From: Kordia jejudonensis | Lineage (GTDB): Bacteria > Bacteroidota > Bacteroidia > Flavobacteriales > Flavobacteriaceae | Direction of reading: 5' to 3' | Assembly (NCBI RefSeq): GCF_001005315.1 | Contig: NZ_LBMG01000011.1 | Span: 1-64,000 of the forward strand | Length of the DNA: 64,000 nucleotides | Shown here: piece by piece, positions 53,189-61,964 of the stretch | Layout of the letters: every line of letters begins with the position of its first letter | Numbering within the stretch: the first letter of the stretch is position 1 | The notes under the pieces: generated by a model | Seen by the model: the letters and a program-made list of their open reading frames with translations, nothing else | What the model was told of the DNA's origin: nothing | Database searches by the model: none | Program-made: the position numbers and the translations under genes

Positions 53189-53596
53189 TTATTTATTAAG
53201 TGATTTTTTTATTCCAAATCCAACCATTGCTAAAATTGCAATTGCTGCTAAAAAGTAAAACATATAAATCCCCATTCCTACTAATTTGGAAGTACCTGGA
53301 TCTATTGAAATATCTCCTACTTGCACTGGAGACTCACCAGCTGACACGTACGACAGTATTGTTATGATTGCAAATACTGCTAAGAAAATTGCGGATTTCT
53401 TTAGTGCTTGTGGATTTGTTGCTAAATTTTTGAGTCCAAAAAATAGTGCTAATGCTGCGGTAATTATTACAAGTACTTCACCAGCATAGATCATTGCATT
53501 TCCTGTATCGCCACCAAGAATCAAGGCGTATAGTATAACACCAACAAGTGCTATGACTGCGATAAGGATTGTTAATATTAATTTTAATGATTTCAT
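53189..53596 (-). CDS. Small four-helix membrane protein of the exb operon
   Basis: The 135-residue protein has four hydrophobic helices (about 6-26, 37-59, 66-85 and 107-127). The periplasmic or linker segment after helix 3 reads VSAGESPVQVGDISIDPGTSK. It has no enzymatic motif. It is regularly found between exbB and exbD in Flavobacteriia and probably assists the complex. The name of the family is not known to me. Confidence 0.7.
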   Translation of the reverse strand: MKSLKLILTILIAVIALVGVILYALILGGDTGNAMIYAGEVLVIITAALALFFGLKNLATNPQALKKSAIFLAVFAIITILSYVSAGESPVQVGDISIDPGTSKLVGMGIYMFYFLAAIAILAMVGFGIKKSLNK

Positions 53597-53626
53597 ATTA
53601 TATGGTATTGTAAAAAGTTGACAGTA

Positions 53627-54337
53627 TTATTTTTTGTAACGAACTAATAAATCTATTAAAGAAATAGATGAATCTTCCATATCGTTTACAATACTATCAA
53701 TCTTAGCAATAATATAGTTGTAGAAAATCTGTAGAATAATACCTACGATAAGACCAAATACTGTTGTTAATAAGGCTACCTGAATAGAACTTGCAATTAA
53801 CGATGCATCTAACGATCCAACTGCTGCAATTTTATCAAAGGCTTGAATCATACCAATTACCGTTCCCATGAATCCTAACATCGGCGCAATTGCGATGAAT
53901 AATGAAATCCAAGATACGTTTCGTTCTAATTGTCCCATTTGAACTCCTCCATATGCTACAACTGCTTTTTCAGCATTGTCAACTCCTTCATCCATACGGT
54001 CTAAACCTTGGTAAAAAATAGAGGCAACAGGGCCTTTTGTGTTTCTAGCAACTTCTTTCGCTGCTTCTACTCCACCGTCGGCTAATGCGTTTTCAACGTT
54101 TGCTAATAACTTTTTATTATTAGTTGAAGCCATATTTAAATAAATGATTCTTTCGATACATATTGCTAATCCTAAGATAAGACATAACAATACAATTCCC
54201 ATGAATCCTGGACCACCTTTAATAAAGTAATCTTTTAATATTTGGTGAAAACCTTGTTCTGCATTTTGTGCATTTGCAACACCTACATTTAAAATCGTTA
54301 ACATGGCTACAGCCATAATAGAAAATCCTTTTTTCAT
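53627..54337 (-). CDS. exbB: MotA/TolQ/ExbB proton-channel protein
   Basis: The 236-residue protein begins with a signal-like helix (MKKGFSIMAVAMLTILNVGVANA). Three helices follow: GFMGIVLLCLILGLAICIERII near 43-64, then two helices with the conserved pair of segments SWISLFIAIAPMLGFMGTVIGM near 142-163 and VALLTTVFGLIVGIILQIF near 187-205. It heads the operon exbB, small membrane protein, exbD, exbD. No tonB gene is adjacent. Confidence 0.92.
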   Translation of the reverse strand: MKKGFSIMAVAMLTILNVGVANAQNAEQGFHQILKDYFIKGGPGFMGIVLLCLILGLAICIERIIYLNMASTNNKKLLANVENALADGGVEAAKEVARNTKGPVASIFYQGLDRMDEGVDNAEKAVVAYGGVQMGQLERNVSWISLFIAIAPMLGFMGTVIGMIQAFDKIAAVGSLDASLIASSIQVALLTTVFGLIVGIILQIFYNYIIAKIDSIVNDMEDSSISLIDLLVRYKK

Positions 54338-54414
54338 TTCTCTTGAACTTAAATTTTGTTAGTTAATCGGGTTAAAGATATAAAAAATTTATAATTATTT
54401 ACGATAAATTTATG

Positions 54415-54502
54415 CAGAGAGGAAGGGATTCGAACCCTCGATACGGTTGTGCCGTATACACACTTTCCAGGCGTGCGCCTTCGACCACTCGGCCACCTCT
54501 CT
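54415..54502 (-). tRNA. tRNA-Ser (anticodon GGA)
   Basis: On the minus strand the acceptor arms AGAGAGG and CCTCTCT enclose a D-arm (GCCGAGTGGTCGAAGGC), the anticodon arm CACGC-CTGGAAA-GTGTG with anticodon GGA, and a long variable arm (TATACGGCACAACCGTAT), the mark of a class II tRNA. The T-arm is GAGGG-TTCGAAT-CCCTT. The discriminator is G and the 3' CCA is not encoded. It reads UCC and UCU codons. Confidence 0.97.
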
Positions 54503-54559
54503 CTATCGTTGGGCAAATAACAAAAAATATTTTAGTTTTTGAAATATATCTCGCTATTT

Positions 54560-55588
54560 TTAAGTCATTTCACCTCTTATGGGTGTTTCGAACATTGTTT
54601 TGAATACAGAATGGTTTATTTTTCTCCCCAAAAGATACATTAATTTGGTCGTTGCAGCTTCCGTTGTAATGTCTTTACCGCTTATGATTCCTAGCTTTTT
54701 CAGCGCAATACTAGTTTCATATTGTCCCATGATTACTTTTCCTCCAGAACATTGTGTTACATTCACAACAATTATGCCTTTTTCCTTTATTTTTCTCAAA
54801 AACTCCAAAAACCAAGCTTCTGTAGGAGCATTTCCTGCTCCATACGTCTCTAAAATGATCGCTTTTATGGAATTTGATAACAGAAATCCTTCTAAACTTG
54901 CACATGAAATACCTGGAAATAGTTTTATTAAAGCAATATTTTCATCCAGTTTTTTCTGAACTTGAAATGTTTTTTTCTTCGTTTTTGGCAATAAATTTTC
55001 TTTAAAAACTTTTAAATGTACACCAGATTCTGCCAAAGGAGGATAATTTAGAGACGCAAATGCTTCAAAATGTTCTGCATTTATTTTTGTTGTACGGTTT
55101 GCTCGGTAAAGTTTATATTCAAAATAAAGTCCAACTTCTGTGAGTTGTGGATTGCCATTTTGATCTCGTAATGAAGCTATTTGAATGGATGTAATGAGAT
55201 TTTCTTTGGCGTCCGTTCGTAAATCTCCAATAGGTAATTGCGATCCTGTGAATATGACTGGTTTTGCCAAGTTTTCTAACATAAAGCTTAACGCAGATGC
55301 CGTATAACTCATGGTATCACTTCCGTGTAAAACCACAAAACCGTCGAATAGTGCATAGTTTTCTTCGATAATTGTTGCCAATTTTATCCAATAGCCAGTA
55401 TTCATGTCTGAAGAATCAATTGGTGTTTCGAAAGCAACCGTTTCAATATCACAGTCTAAGTGTGAAAGTTCTGGAATACGCTCTAACAGCTTGTCAAAGT
55501 CAAACGCTCGCAAAGCTCCCGTAGCGAAATCCTTGATCATTCCAATGGTTCCACCTGTGTATATGAGTAATATTTTGGGTTGTTGCAT
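54560..55588 (-). CDS. ansA: Type I L-asparaginase
   Basis: The 342-residue cytosolic enzyme has the first catalytic Thr in YTGGTIGM near 10-17 and the second motif LHGSDTMSYTASAL near 88-101. FTGSQLPIGDLRTDAKENL near 114-132 follows and carries a catalytic-site Asp and Lys. There is no signal peptide, which separates it from the periplasmic type II enzymes. It hydrolyses asparagine to aspartate. A tRNA-Ser gene lies downstream on the same strand. Confidence 0.93.
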   Translation of the reverse strand: MQQPKILLIYTGGTIGMIKDFATGALRAFDFDKLLERIPELSHLDCDIETVAFETPIDSSDMNTGYWIKLATIIEENYALFDGFVVLHGSDTMSYTASALSFMLENLAKPVIFTGSQLPIGDLRTDAKENLITSIQIASLRDQNGNPQLTEVGLYFEYKLYRANRTTKINAEHFEAFASLNYPPLAESGVHLKVFKENLLPKTKKKTFQVQKKLDENIALIKLFPGISCASLEGFLLSNSIKAIILETYGAGNAPTEAWFLEFLRKIKEKGIIVVNVTQCSGGKVIMGQYETSIALKKLGIISGKDITTEAATTKLMYLLGRKINHSVFKTMFETPIRGEMT

Positions 55589-55618
55589 GGTGGTTGGGTT
55601 TTGGATCTTAGGTGTTAG

Positions 55619-55653
55619 TTATTCGTTATTCGTTATTCGTTATTCGTTATTCG
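55619..55653. repeat. Heptamer array TTATTCG x 5
   Basis: Five perfect copies of TTATTCG lie 31 bases upstream of the asparaginase start. A second short array (CTTGGGT, about three copies, 55727-55747) lies between it and the TatD gene. Both share the 7-base period of the arrays at 6924, 51162 and 58061. Confidence 0.92.
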
Positions 55654-55769
55654 AAAATACTTTTATATTTATAATTTTGAGTCTAGCATTTATAATTAAA
55701 TATTTTTTGTCACGAATGATGGTTTTAGGTCTTGGGTCTTGGGTCTTTTTTTATTAAAAATTCAATGTT

Positions 55770-56537
55770 TTAGATTCCAAAGACGGCTTTTGAGTTTTCT
55801 GTTGTAATAGCAGCAATTTCGGCTTCAGATTTTTGATAGATCGTTGCAACTTTTTCCAGTACATTCATTACATAACTACTTTCATTTCGCTTTCCTCTGT
55901 AGGGAGTTGGTGCTAAATATGGCGCATCTGTTTCTAAAACAATGTGTTCTAACGGAATTTCATTGAGAAATTTGTCAATTTTACCATTTTTAAAGGTAAC
56001 CACGCCACCAATTCCAAGTTTCATATTGTAACCAATTGCTTTTTCCGCCTGTTCCTTAGTTCCTGTAAAGCAATGAAATATACCAAATAGATCGTCTGAC
56101 TTTTCTTTTTCTAATACTTCAAAAACTTCATCAAATGCATCTCTACAATGAATTACAATTGGAAGTTTGTATTTTTTTGCCAATTGAATTTGATATTGAA
56201 AGGCTTCTTGTTGTTGTGCCAAGAATGTTTTATCCCAATATAAATCGATTCCAATTTCGCCAACTGCATAGAATTTTCGTTTTGAAAGTAATTCTTCCAC
56301 ATGTGTCAATTCTTCTTTGTAGTTTTCTTTTACATGTGTTGGATGCAATCCTGACATTAAAAAAACTTCATTTGGATAGTCGTTTTCCAATTGAAACATA
56401 CGTGCTGTATACGTAGAATCGATTGCAGGTACAAAAAAACGTGTTACACCATTATCAATAGCGCGTTGCATCATTTCTTTCCGATCGTCATCAAAAGCTT
56501 CACTGTATAAGTGAGTATGTGTATCTGTAAGTATCAT
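55770..56537 (-). CDS. TatD-family metal-dependent nuclease
   Basis: The start is placed at the ATG at 56537 (MILTDTHTHLYSEAF); the frame runs 57 bases further as an unrelated basic stretch. The 255-residue protein has HTH as the first metal ligands near residue 7-9, then GEIGIDLYWD near 95, VIHCRDA near 130, GIFHCFTG near 155 and LETDAPYLAP near 205. These complete the metal-binding site of the TIM barrel. TatD enzymes are DNA/RNA exonucleases involved in repair and RNA quality control. Confidence 0.93.
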   Translation of the reverse strand: MILTDTHTHLYSEAFDDDRKEMMQRAIDNGVTRFFVPAIDSTYTARMFQLENDYPNEVFLMSGLHPTHVKENYKEELTHVEELLSKRKFYAVGEIGIDLYWDKTFLAQQQEAFQYQIQLAKKYKLPIVIHCRDAFDEVFEVLEKEKSDDLFGIFHCFTGTKEQAEKAIGYNMKLGIGGVVTFKNGKIDKFLNEIPLEHIVLETDAPYLAPTPYRGKRNESSYVMNVLEKVATIYQKSEAEIAAITTENSKAVFGI

Positions 56538-56658
56538 GTCGCAAAAATAGCATTTCAAGCTGAAGTTTTTAGTGCTTCTTTCAAAAAGTATCACAAATTA
56601 TGTGTTTGCATAGCTTACAACAACGATGCATTCATTTTTGTTGTTTTTCTACAAAAGT

Positions 56659-57087
56659 TTAGCTGAGCGCTTTGAATAAACAATAGGTTGTATGTCCTTT
56701 TGGGTAATCTGGCAATTCTCCAAAAACGGTATATCCCAATTTTTCATAGAAAGGCCGTGCCTGAAAGCTTACAGTTTCCGTTCGTATGTAGTTGAATCCT
56801 TTTTCTGAAGCAAATTTTTCAGTTGCTTCTATGAGTTTTTTACCAATACCCAAACCTCTTGTTTCTTCTGAGAGCCACAGCAATTCAATGATACAATAAT
56901 TCCAATAGGCATTTGCTCGGATACCGCCTACCGTTTTACCTTTGGCATTTTTTGCAAATACGGCAAACCGTGTATCTGGTTCAAAAACAACAGTATCTGG
57001 AATGTGCAATTGATTGTACGCTTTGATACCTTTACTGATAATTTCTAAGTCTTCTTTTTTTGGATCGGTTGTCGTTTCAATATTCAT
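56659..57087 (-). CDS. GNAT-family N-acetyltransferase
   Basis: The 142-residue single-domain protein has LLWLSEETRGLGIGKKLIEA near 71-90 with the RGLGIG acetyl-CoA loop. FNYIRTETVSFQARPFYEKL and GYTVFGELPDYPKGHTTY follow, as in the YkwB-like group. It stands alone and is unrelated to the GNAT in the glycan island. The acceptor is unknown. Confidence 0.88.
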   Translation of the reverse strand: MNIETTTDPKKEDLEIISKGIKAYNQLHIPDTVVFEPDTRFAVFAKNAKGKTVGGIRANAYWNYCIIELLWLSEETRGLGIGKKLIEATEKFASEKGFNYIRTETVSFQARPFYEKLGYTVFGELPDYPKGHTTYCLFKALS

Positions 57088-57616
57088 TTTTCTGGGAATG
57101 CTGTAGTTTTCGAAAATAACAGTACTGATTTTCTTGGTTTGACGTGAAATAAAGGTAGCTAAAAAGTTTTTATTCTGAAGAATCTATTTGTAAATAACGT
57201 CAGTTCGATATAAGTAATTCAATTTAAAATTATAATTAAGTTTGGAAACTCTCTGCTAATTACTACATTTTCTGTGTCTTATTTTCATTTTCTTTGCTTT
57301 CCCAAAGAAAAGAAACAAAAGAAAGGGAACTTTTAGTTCATATCATTTACATTTTAAATTAAAGTATTCATGAATGCACAGCATTTCCAGAGGTATTTTT
57401 AGTTTTTCTTTCTGAAAAAAACTAAAACCGCATGAATTTCCCTAAATTTTTTCCAAGGTTTCAAAAATTTTTAACGGAAAATCCCTGCTATACTGCGGAA
57501 AAGAAAAGGAGCGAACAAAATTTCCACGTTGAACTCAAGTTAAATAATAACACAAATGATGATAAGGCGTGCGTTTTGATTTGTATTTTAGCACAAATTG
57601 ATAGTACATTTTAGTT
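57088..57616. other. Gene-free region upstream of the retropepsin gene
   Basis: These 529 bases contain no convincing gene. A palindrome TTTTCTTTG/CAAAGAAAA (57288-57311) and purine-rich text after it look like a dispersed sequence. A 60-codon frame at 57432-57614 has unnatural composition (NNNTNDD) and is probably noise. Confidence 0.6.
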
Positions 57617-58057
57617 ATGAGCAAGAGTTTACGGAAGTTTTTATTAGATAAAGGATACCAACGTATTAAGTTGAACAGAATTAATACAAATCATTATGAA
57701 GTGAAAGCTCGTATTAATGATATTGAAGGAAGTTTTATTTTAGACACAGGCGCTTCTACTTCGTGTGTGGGTTTTGAAGCTATTGAAACGTTTAATTTGG
57801 TTGCAAAGGCTTCAAAAATTAAAGCTGCTGGCGCTGGTGCTATTAATATGGAAACACAGATTTCGAAACGAAATAAAGTTTCTATCGGAAAATGGTCGAA
57901 ACAACGCATTGCTCTGGTTTTGTTTAATTTAGATCATGTAAATACTGCGTTAACACAACATGAAGCGCAACCTGTACACGGTATTATTGGCGCAGATATT
58001 TTGAGAAAAGGCAAAGCCGTTATCGATTATGATAAGAATTGTTTGTATTTGAAGTGA
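57617..58057 (+). CDS. Retropepsin-like aspartic protease (clan AA)
   Basis: The 146-residue protein has the catalytic motif FILDTGASTSCV near 39-50 and HGIIGADIL near 123-131 as the second hydrophobic-hydrophobic-Gly element. This is the single-domain retropepsin layout, active as a dimer. There is no signal peptide. Such proteases are common in Bacteroidota without known targets. A short G-rich 7-base array (58061-58103) follows the stop. Confidence 0.85.
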   Translation: MSKSLRKFLLDKGYQRIKLNRINTNHYEVKARINDIEGSFILDTGASTSCVGFEAIETFNLVAKASKIKAAGAGAINMETQISKRNKVSIGKWSKQRIALVLFNLDHVNTALTQHEAQPVHGIIGADILRKGKAVIDYDKNCLYLK

Positions 58058-58060
58058 TGG

Positions 58061-58103
58061 TTTTTGGGGTTTTGGGTCTTGGGTCTTAGGTCTTGGGTTT
58101 TTG
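58061..58103. repeat. Degenerate heptamer array (TTTGGGG/CTTGGGT)
   Basis: About six imperfect 7-base units lie just after the retropepsin stop, of the same type as the array at 51162. The rest of the gap to 58342 holds a short hairpin (CCGTT/AACGG, 58177-58190) and two imperfect copies of a GGCTTnnnAAAGTTGAG block. Confidence 0.8.
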
Positions 58104-58342
58104 GTATGATAGCTTGCGAGAAATAGCTTTTCTAATGGCTTGTAAAGTTGAGTTATTAAACTTTTTAGAAGTGAAAAAACAGACGCCGTTCTGCAACGGA
58201 GTTAATTCAACTAACAACTTTTCATGCGCCTTTTAGGCTTTGCAAAGTTGAGTTTCATTAATAAACAGGTAATTTCACGCATATACAGTATTTCTTTTTT
58301 TTGGAATTTTACAGTATTAGAAAATCTAACACTGTTTTTATT

Positions 58343-58447
58343 ATGAATTCCCTAGCTCAAAATAACAAACGAACTACTATTTTATTTATTATTCAGGCCA
58401 TTTTATTGGTTGCTGGTCTTTGCATTAACGTGTATGCGCTGCTGTAA
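58343..58447 (+). CDS. 34-residue single-helix membrane peptide
   Basis: The frame reads MNSLAQNNKRTT followed by a hydrophobic segment of about 20 residues (ILFIIQAILLVAGLCINVYA) and ends LL. The polar, positively charged start and one clean helix are what a genuine small membrane protein looks like. It overlaps the 3' end of the minus-strand gene by 23 bases, tail to tail. No homologue is known to me and no promoter match is clear, so it could be chance. Confidence 0.45.
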   Translation: MNSLAQNNKRTTILFIIQAILLVAGLCINVYALL

Positions 58448-60440
58448 CTGGCTGATATTGTATTTTATCTAAGGTTACTTTTTGTTGTTGCTTGTATAGT
58501 TTTACCACTTTTATCATGCTTTCCTCATTTGGCTCGCCGTAGTTTCTGTATATCGTATACTTTAGATATGTAGGATTGAATGGTTTTTCGTTTTCCAATG
58601 TTTTTACATTAAATATCCATTCGCCCGCTTTTTCCACATCATCAATTATGAATTCTTTCATGTGATAGCCGTTTTTTACCTCTTCTAGCATGCGCTCTTT
58701 ATTCGCTGCTACCGTGTGTTCCCAATTGTAAAATTTGTTTTGAGGATTTACAAATTGTAATTCAAATTCGGTGTCAGCTTCATTCCATTCAACTACAATA
58801 CGCACATCATATTTAAATGTTGCTGTGAGCATGTTTGTTGGAATTTCATCATAATTTAACTCAATTCGATGTTTGCGGAGTAATTGTTGAATTTCAGCTA
58901 CCATTGGTTTGTCTAAACCTGAGCAATCGATATTTTTATATCCATTTGTCAACATTTTCACATATATATCTAATGATTCTTGATAGTTTCCTGTGCGTTT
59001 GTAAATTTGCGCCAAATCACGATACGATTGCGCCGAATTTGGCAATAGTGTTGCAATTTTTTGATAGATATACTTTGCTTTTTCAAACTCTTGCACTTCT
59101 TCTAGTTTGTATGCTACTGTTTTTAATGCTTTTGGATTGTTTCCTGCAATTTTTTCAATAGTTGAAACAATTTCCACCGCTTTTTCAACATTCCATTTTT
59201 TAAAGTAATCAGAAACATCTACATAATAAGGTACATGTTGATTTTTCGCTTGGCGTGATTGTACTTTGTATATTTCCAACGCTTCTTCATATGTTTTTGC
59301 CGTGTTCAACTCTGCAATGTAATCTTCTGTTGCCACTGTTTCTTTTAGCATAGAAATAGATTCTTTATAATCATTTCCAGTTGCCAACGCACTATTGCCA
59401 GCGTTTCCTTCGGTAGTAATGAATCTATTTTTTGAAGTAATTAATAAAGCTGGTCTTCCACCATATAATACAGTTCTTGACAGCGATCGTACTACTACAA
59501 TATTATCAACCGTATTTACATTGATATCATTTATATCGCCATAAAATGGATTTCCATCATAAAAAATAAGTACATTTTGTCCTCTTAGCCTCAATACTGT
59601 TTCTCCTGCTCGCACAGGACTCTTGCTTTTTGCTGTACCAAAACTATTACCAGTACCAACACTTGGTCCTGAATTTCCTTGTATGGAACTAATTTGCAAT
59701 CCGGCAATTCGTCCGCTTAAAACATTTGTAATGTTGATACGATGCCAACCAATATCTTCCGATTTTATTACAGAACCAAGTCCAAAATAACTCAAATCTG
59801 CTTTTCCAAATCCTGTGTCAACATACCTTTTTTTCTTTTTCTCTTTTTTACCTTCAAGCAAAACGGCATCAAGCAATTCGCCATTTGACGTTAATGTAAT
59901 GGCTATTGGTTTTTCATCTTTTACAATAACTACTTGCGGATTCATTCCTATGAAATTAATTTCTAACACATCTCCAACTTCGGCAGGTATTGTAAATGTT
60001 CCGTCTACATTGGTTTGTGCTTCCGTAAAGGTGTTTTTTACACGAATTACTGCATTTTGAACCGTTTGTTTTTCTTCGTTGTAAACAGTTCCCATAATTG
60101 TATGTTGAAAGGTTTCTTTTTGTTTTGGAGAGAGATATATTTTGTTTGTTTTGGAAAGGTATTTGTCCAACTTTGACACATCTATCGTAAAGGAATTGTA
60201 ATTTACTGTTTGAAATTGAAAGCTATCATTTGACGTTACCATTTCATCATCATATGTAATTGTAAATTGTCCGAGTTCATTGGTCACAGCTTTGATGTCT
60301 TTTCCAACACATTGAATATTTACATGCGGAATCGGTTGTTTGGTTTCCGCATCTAAAACATATGCATCAAGTGTAACTGTATATTGTGCAAACATGGTTG
60401 TGCTGTACAAAAATGATAGAAGTAGTAAAATGTTTTTCAT
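58425..60440 (-). CDS. CarboxypepD-regulatory/TonB-plug/TPR hybrid protein
   Basis: The start is placed at the ATG at 60440 (MKNILLLLSFLYSTTMFAQ), which begins the signal peptide. Two carboxypeptidase-regulatory beta-sandwiches follow (YVLDAETKQPIPHVNIQCVG near 25 and GTVYNEEKQTVQNAVIRV near 115). Next comes a TonB-plug-like segment (ITNVLSGRIAGLQISS, VLRLRGQNVLIFYDGNPFYG) near 235-310. A TPR domain lies near 385-520 (AQSYRDLAQIYKRTGNYQES). There is no room for a 22-strand barrel in its 671 residues, so it is not a normal TonB receptor. It may be a periplasmic or surface partner. Confidence 0.82.
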   Translation of the reverse strand: MKNILLLLSFLYSTTMFAQYTVTLDAYVLDAETKQPIPHVNIQCVGKDIKAVTNELGQFTITYDDEMVTSNDSFQFQTVNYNSFTIDVSKLDKYLSKTNKIYLSPKQKETFQHTIMGTVYNEEKQTVQNAVIRVKNTFTEAQTNVDGTFTIPAEVGDVLEINFIGMNPQVVIVKDEKPIAITLTSNGELLDAVLLEGKKEKKKKRYVDTGFGKADLSYFGLGSVIKSEDIGWHRINITNVLSGRIAGLQISSIQGNSGPSVGTGNSFGTAKSKSPVRAGETVLRLRGQNVLIFYDGNPFYGDINDINVNTVDNIVVVRSLSRTVLYGGRPALLITSKNRFITTEGNAGNSALATGNDYKESISMLKETVATEDYIAELNTAKTYEEALEIYKVQSRQAKNQHVPYYVDVSDYFKKWNVEKAVEIVSTIEKIAGNNPKALKTVAYKLEEVQEFEKAKYIYQKIATLLPNSAQSYRDLAQIYKRTGNYQESLDIYVKMLTNGYKNIDCSGLDKPMVAEIQQLLRKHRIELNYDEIPTNMLTATFKYDVRIVVEWNEADTEFELQFVNPQNKFYNWEHTVAANKERMLEEVKNGYHMKEFIIDDVEKAGEWIFNVKTLENEKPFNPTYLKYTIYRNYGEPNEESMIKVVKLYKQQQKVTLDKIQYQPVTAAHTR

Positions 60441-60574
60441 AATCGGTTGATTTAGCACTTTATACACATCAAAAATCGTGCTATTTTCTTTACAATTTAC
60501 AAAAAACTTTGCGCATTATCTTAAAAAAGTTCACGTTGATGTTTAACTTCAGATGCGCAAAACCTTCTATGACT

Positions 60575-60606
60575 AAAAAAGCCGCTACATAAAATGCAAC
60601 GGCTTT
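60575..60606 (-). terminator. Terminator of the odh operon
   Basis: On the minus strand AAAGCC with GGCTTT and the adjoining GTTGCAT with ATGTAGC (G-T pairs allowed) form a 13-bp stem followed by TTTTTT, 23 bases past the odhB stop. Confidence 0.85.
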
Positions 60607-60628
60607 GTAATATATAATTTTGATTGGA

Positions 60629-61849
60629 TTATAGTTCCAACGCTTTTTTCACATTGTTATCCATTAATAGTTCTTCTGGATTTTCCAAAGCTTCTTTTAC
60701 AGCCACTAAGAATCCTACAGACTCTTTTCCGTCAATGATTCTGTGATCGTATGATAAAGCTACATACATGATTGGTCTAATTACCACTTGTCCATCAACA
60801 GCTACAGGTCTTTCCACAATGTTGTGCATTCCTAAGATTCCAGATTGTGGCGGATTGATAATTGGTGTTGACAACATACTTCCGAAAACTCCACCATTTG
60901 ATATTGTGAATGTTCCGCCTGTCATTTCATCAACTGTAATTTGTCCGTCTCTTGCTCTGATAGCCAATCTTTTTACTTCAGACTCGACACCTCTAAATGA
61001 TAAGTTTTCCGCGTTTCTAATGACAGGAACCATCAATCCTTTTGGTCCAGAAACCGCAATACTGATGTCACAGAAATCATAACTAATCATTTCTTTACCA
61101 TCAATCATTGAGTTTACAGCTGGATATAATTTTAAAGCTCTTACCACAGCAAGCGTGAAGAAAGACATAAAGCCTAAACTTACGCCATGCTTTGCTTTGA
61201 ACGTTTCTTTGTATTCTTTACGCAAGGCAAAAATTGGCGACATATCAACTTCGTTAAACGTGGTTAACATTGCCGTTTCATTTTTGGCAGATACCAAACG
61301 TTCCGCAACTTTTCTACGCAACATTGATAATTTTTTACGCTCACTTCCGCGTGTTCCACCCGTTGGTGTTCCCATGCTTGGTTGTGCGTTTACAGCATCA
61401 TCTTTTGTGACACGACCGTCTTTTCCTGTTCCTTTTACTTCGCTGGCGCTCATTCCTTTTTCTGCTAACACCTTTTTTGCGGCTGGTGATGCAGTTCCTG
61501 ATGCGTATGTTTTTGCAGGTTCAGCAGCTTTTGGAGCTGTGGCTTTCGGAGCTTCTTCCTTTGGTGCTTCCGCTTTCTTTTCTTCTTTTGGAGCGTCTCC
61601 ACTTGGAGCTGCAGCGCTTGTATCAATCAAACAAACTACTTGTCCAACTTCTACTTCATCGCCTTCTTCTGCTTTTAAGGTGATTGTTCCACTAGCTTCT
61701 GCTGGCAATTCTAAGGTTGCCTTATCAGAATCGACCTCAGCAATTGCTTGGTCTTTTTCTACGTAATCGCCATCTTGTACTAACCATTCTGCAATTTCTA
61801 CTGTAGTGATGGATTCTCCTGGCGAAGGAACTTTCATTTCTAAAATCAT
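60629..61849 (-). CDS. odhB: 2-oxoglutarate dehydrogenase E2 (succinyltransferase)
   Basis: The 406-residue protein has an N-terminal lipoyl domain with the lipoylated Lys in [10 protein letters not shown] near 43-50. A Pro/Ala/Lys linker (80-115) follows, then the E3-binding domain ([20 protein letters not shown]). The catalytic domain ends with [15 protein letters not shown] near 370-384, whose His and Asp are catalytic. It transfers the succinyl group to CoA. odhA lies upstream on the same strand after a 115-base spacer. Confidence 0.96.
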   Translation of the reverse strand: MILEMKVPSPGESITTVEIAEWLVQDGDYVEKDQAIAEVDSDKATLELPAEASGTITLKAEEGDEVEVGQVVCLIDTSAAAPSGDAPKEEKKAEAPKEEAPKATAPKAAEPAKTYASGTASPAAKKVLAEKGMSASEVKGTGKDGRVTKDDAVNAQPSMGTPTGGTRGSERKKLSMLRRKVAERLVSAKNETAMLTTFNEVDMSPIFALRKEYKETFKAKHGVSLGFMSFFTLAVVRALKLYPAVNSMIDGKEMISYDFCDISIAVSGPKGLMVPVIRNAENLSFRGVESEVKRLAIRARDGQITVDEMTGGTFTISNGGVFGSMLSTPIINPPQSGILGMHNIVERPVAVDGQVVIRPIMYVALSYDHRIIDGKESVGFLVAVKEALENPEELLMDNNVKKALEL

Positions 61850-61869
61850 CGTGTTCTATATTTTAGTTT

Positions 61870-61955
61870 TTATTTTACTTTTTTTTTGGCGTTTCCTCCG
61901 ATTTCTCTTCGGTCAGGCTTTCGGTAGTCGCTCTCTGCGAGGAGCTCCAACAAAA
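61870..61955 (-). other. G+C-rich structured spacer between odhA and odhB
   Basis: On the minus strand this stretch can form several short hairpins (TCGC/GCGA with loop AGAGA; CCGA/TCGG with loop AGAGAAA). It is richer in G+C than its surroundings. It has no frame. It may be a dispersed sequence or an mRNA-processing site setting E1/E2 ratios. Confidence 0.4.
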
Positions 61956-61964
61956 CCTCAATCC

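Noticed and set aside
57432-57614. 60-codon frame before the retropepsin gene
   Set aside because: Low-complexity, uneven composition and position in a gene-free region point to noise.
61155-61766. 203-codon plus-strand frame inside odhB
   Set aside because: Antisense shadow of the Ala/Lys/Pro-rich linker of odhB.
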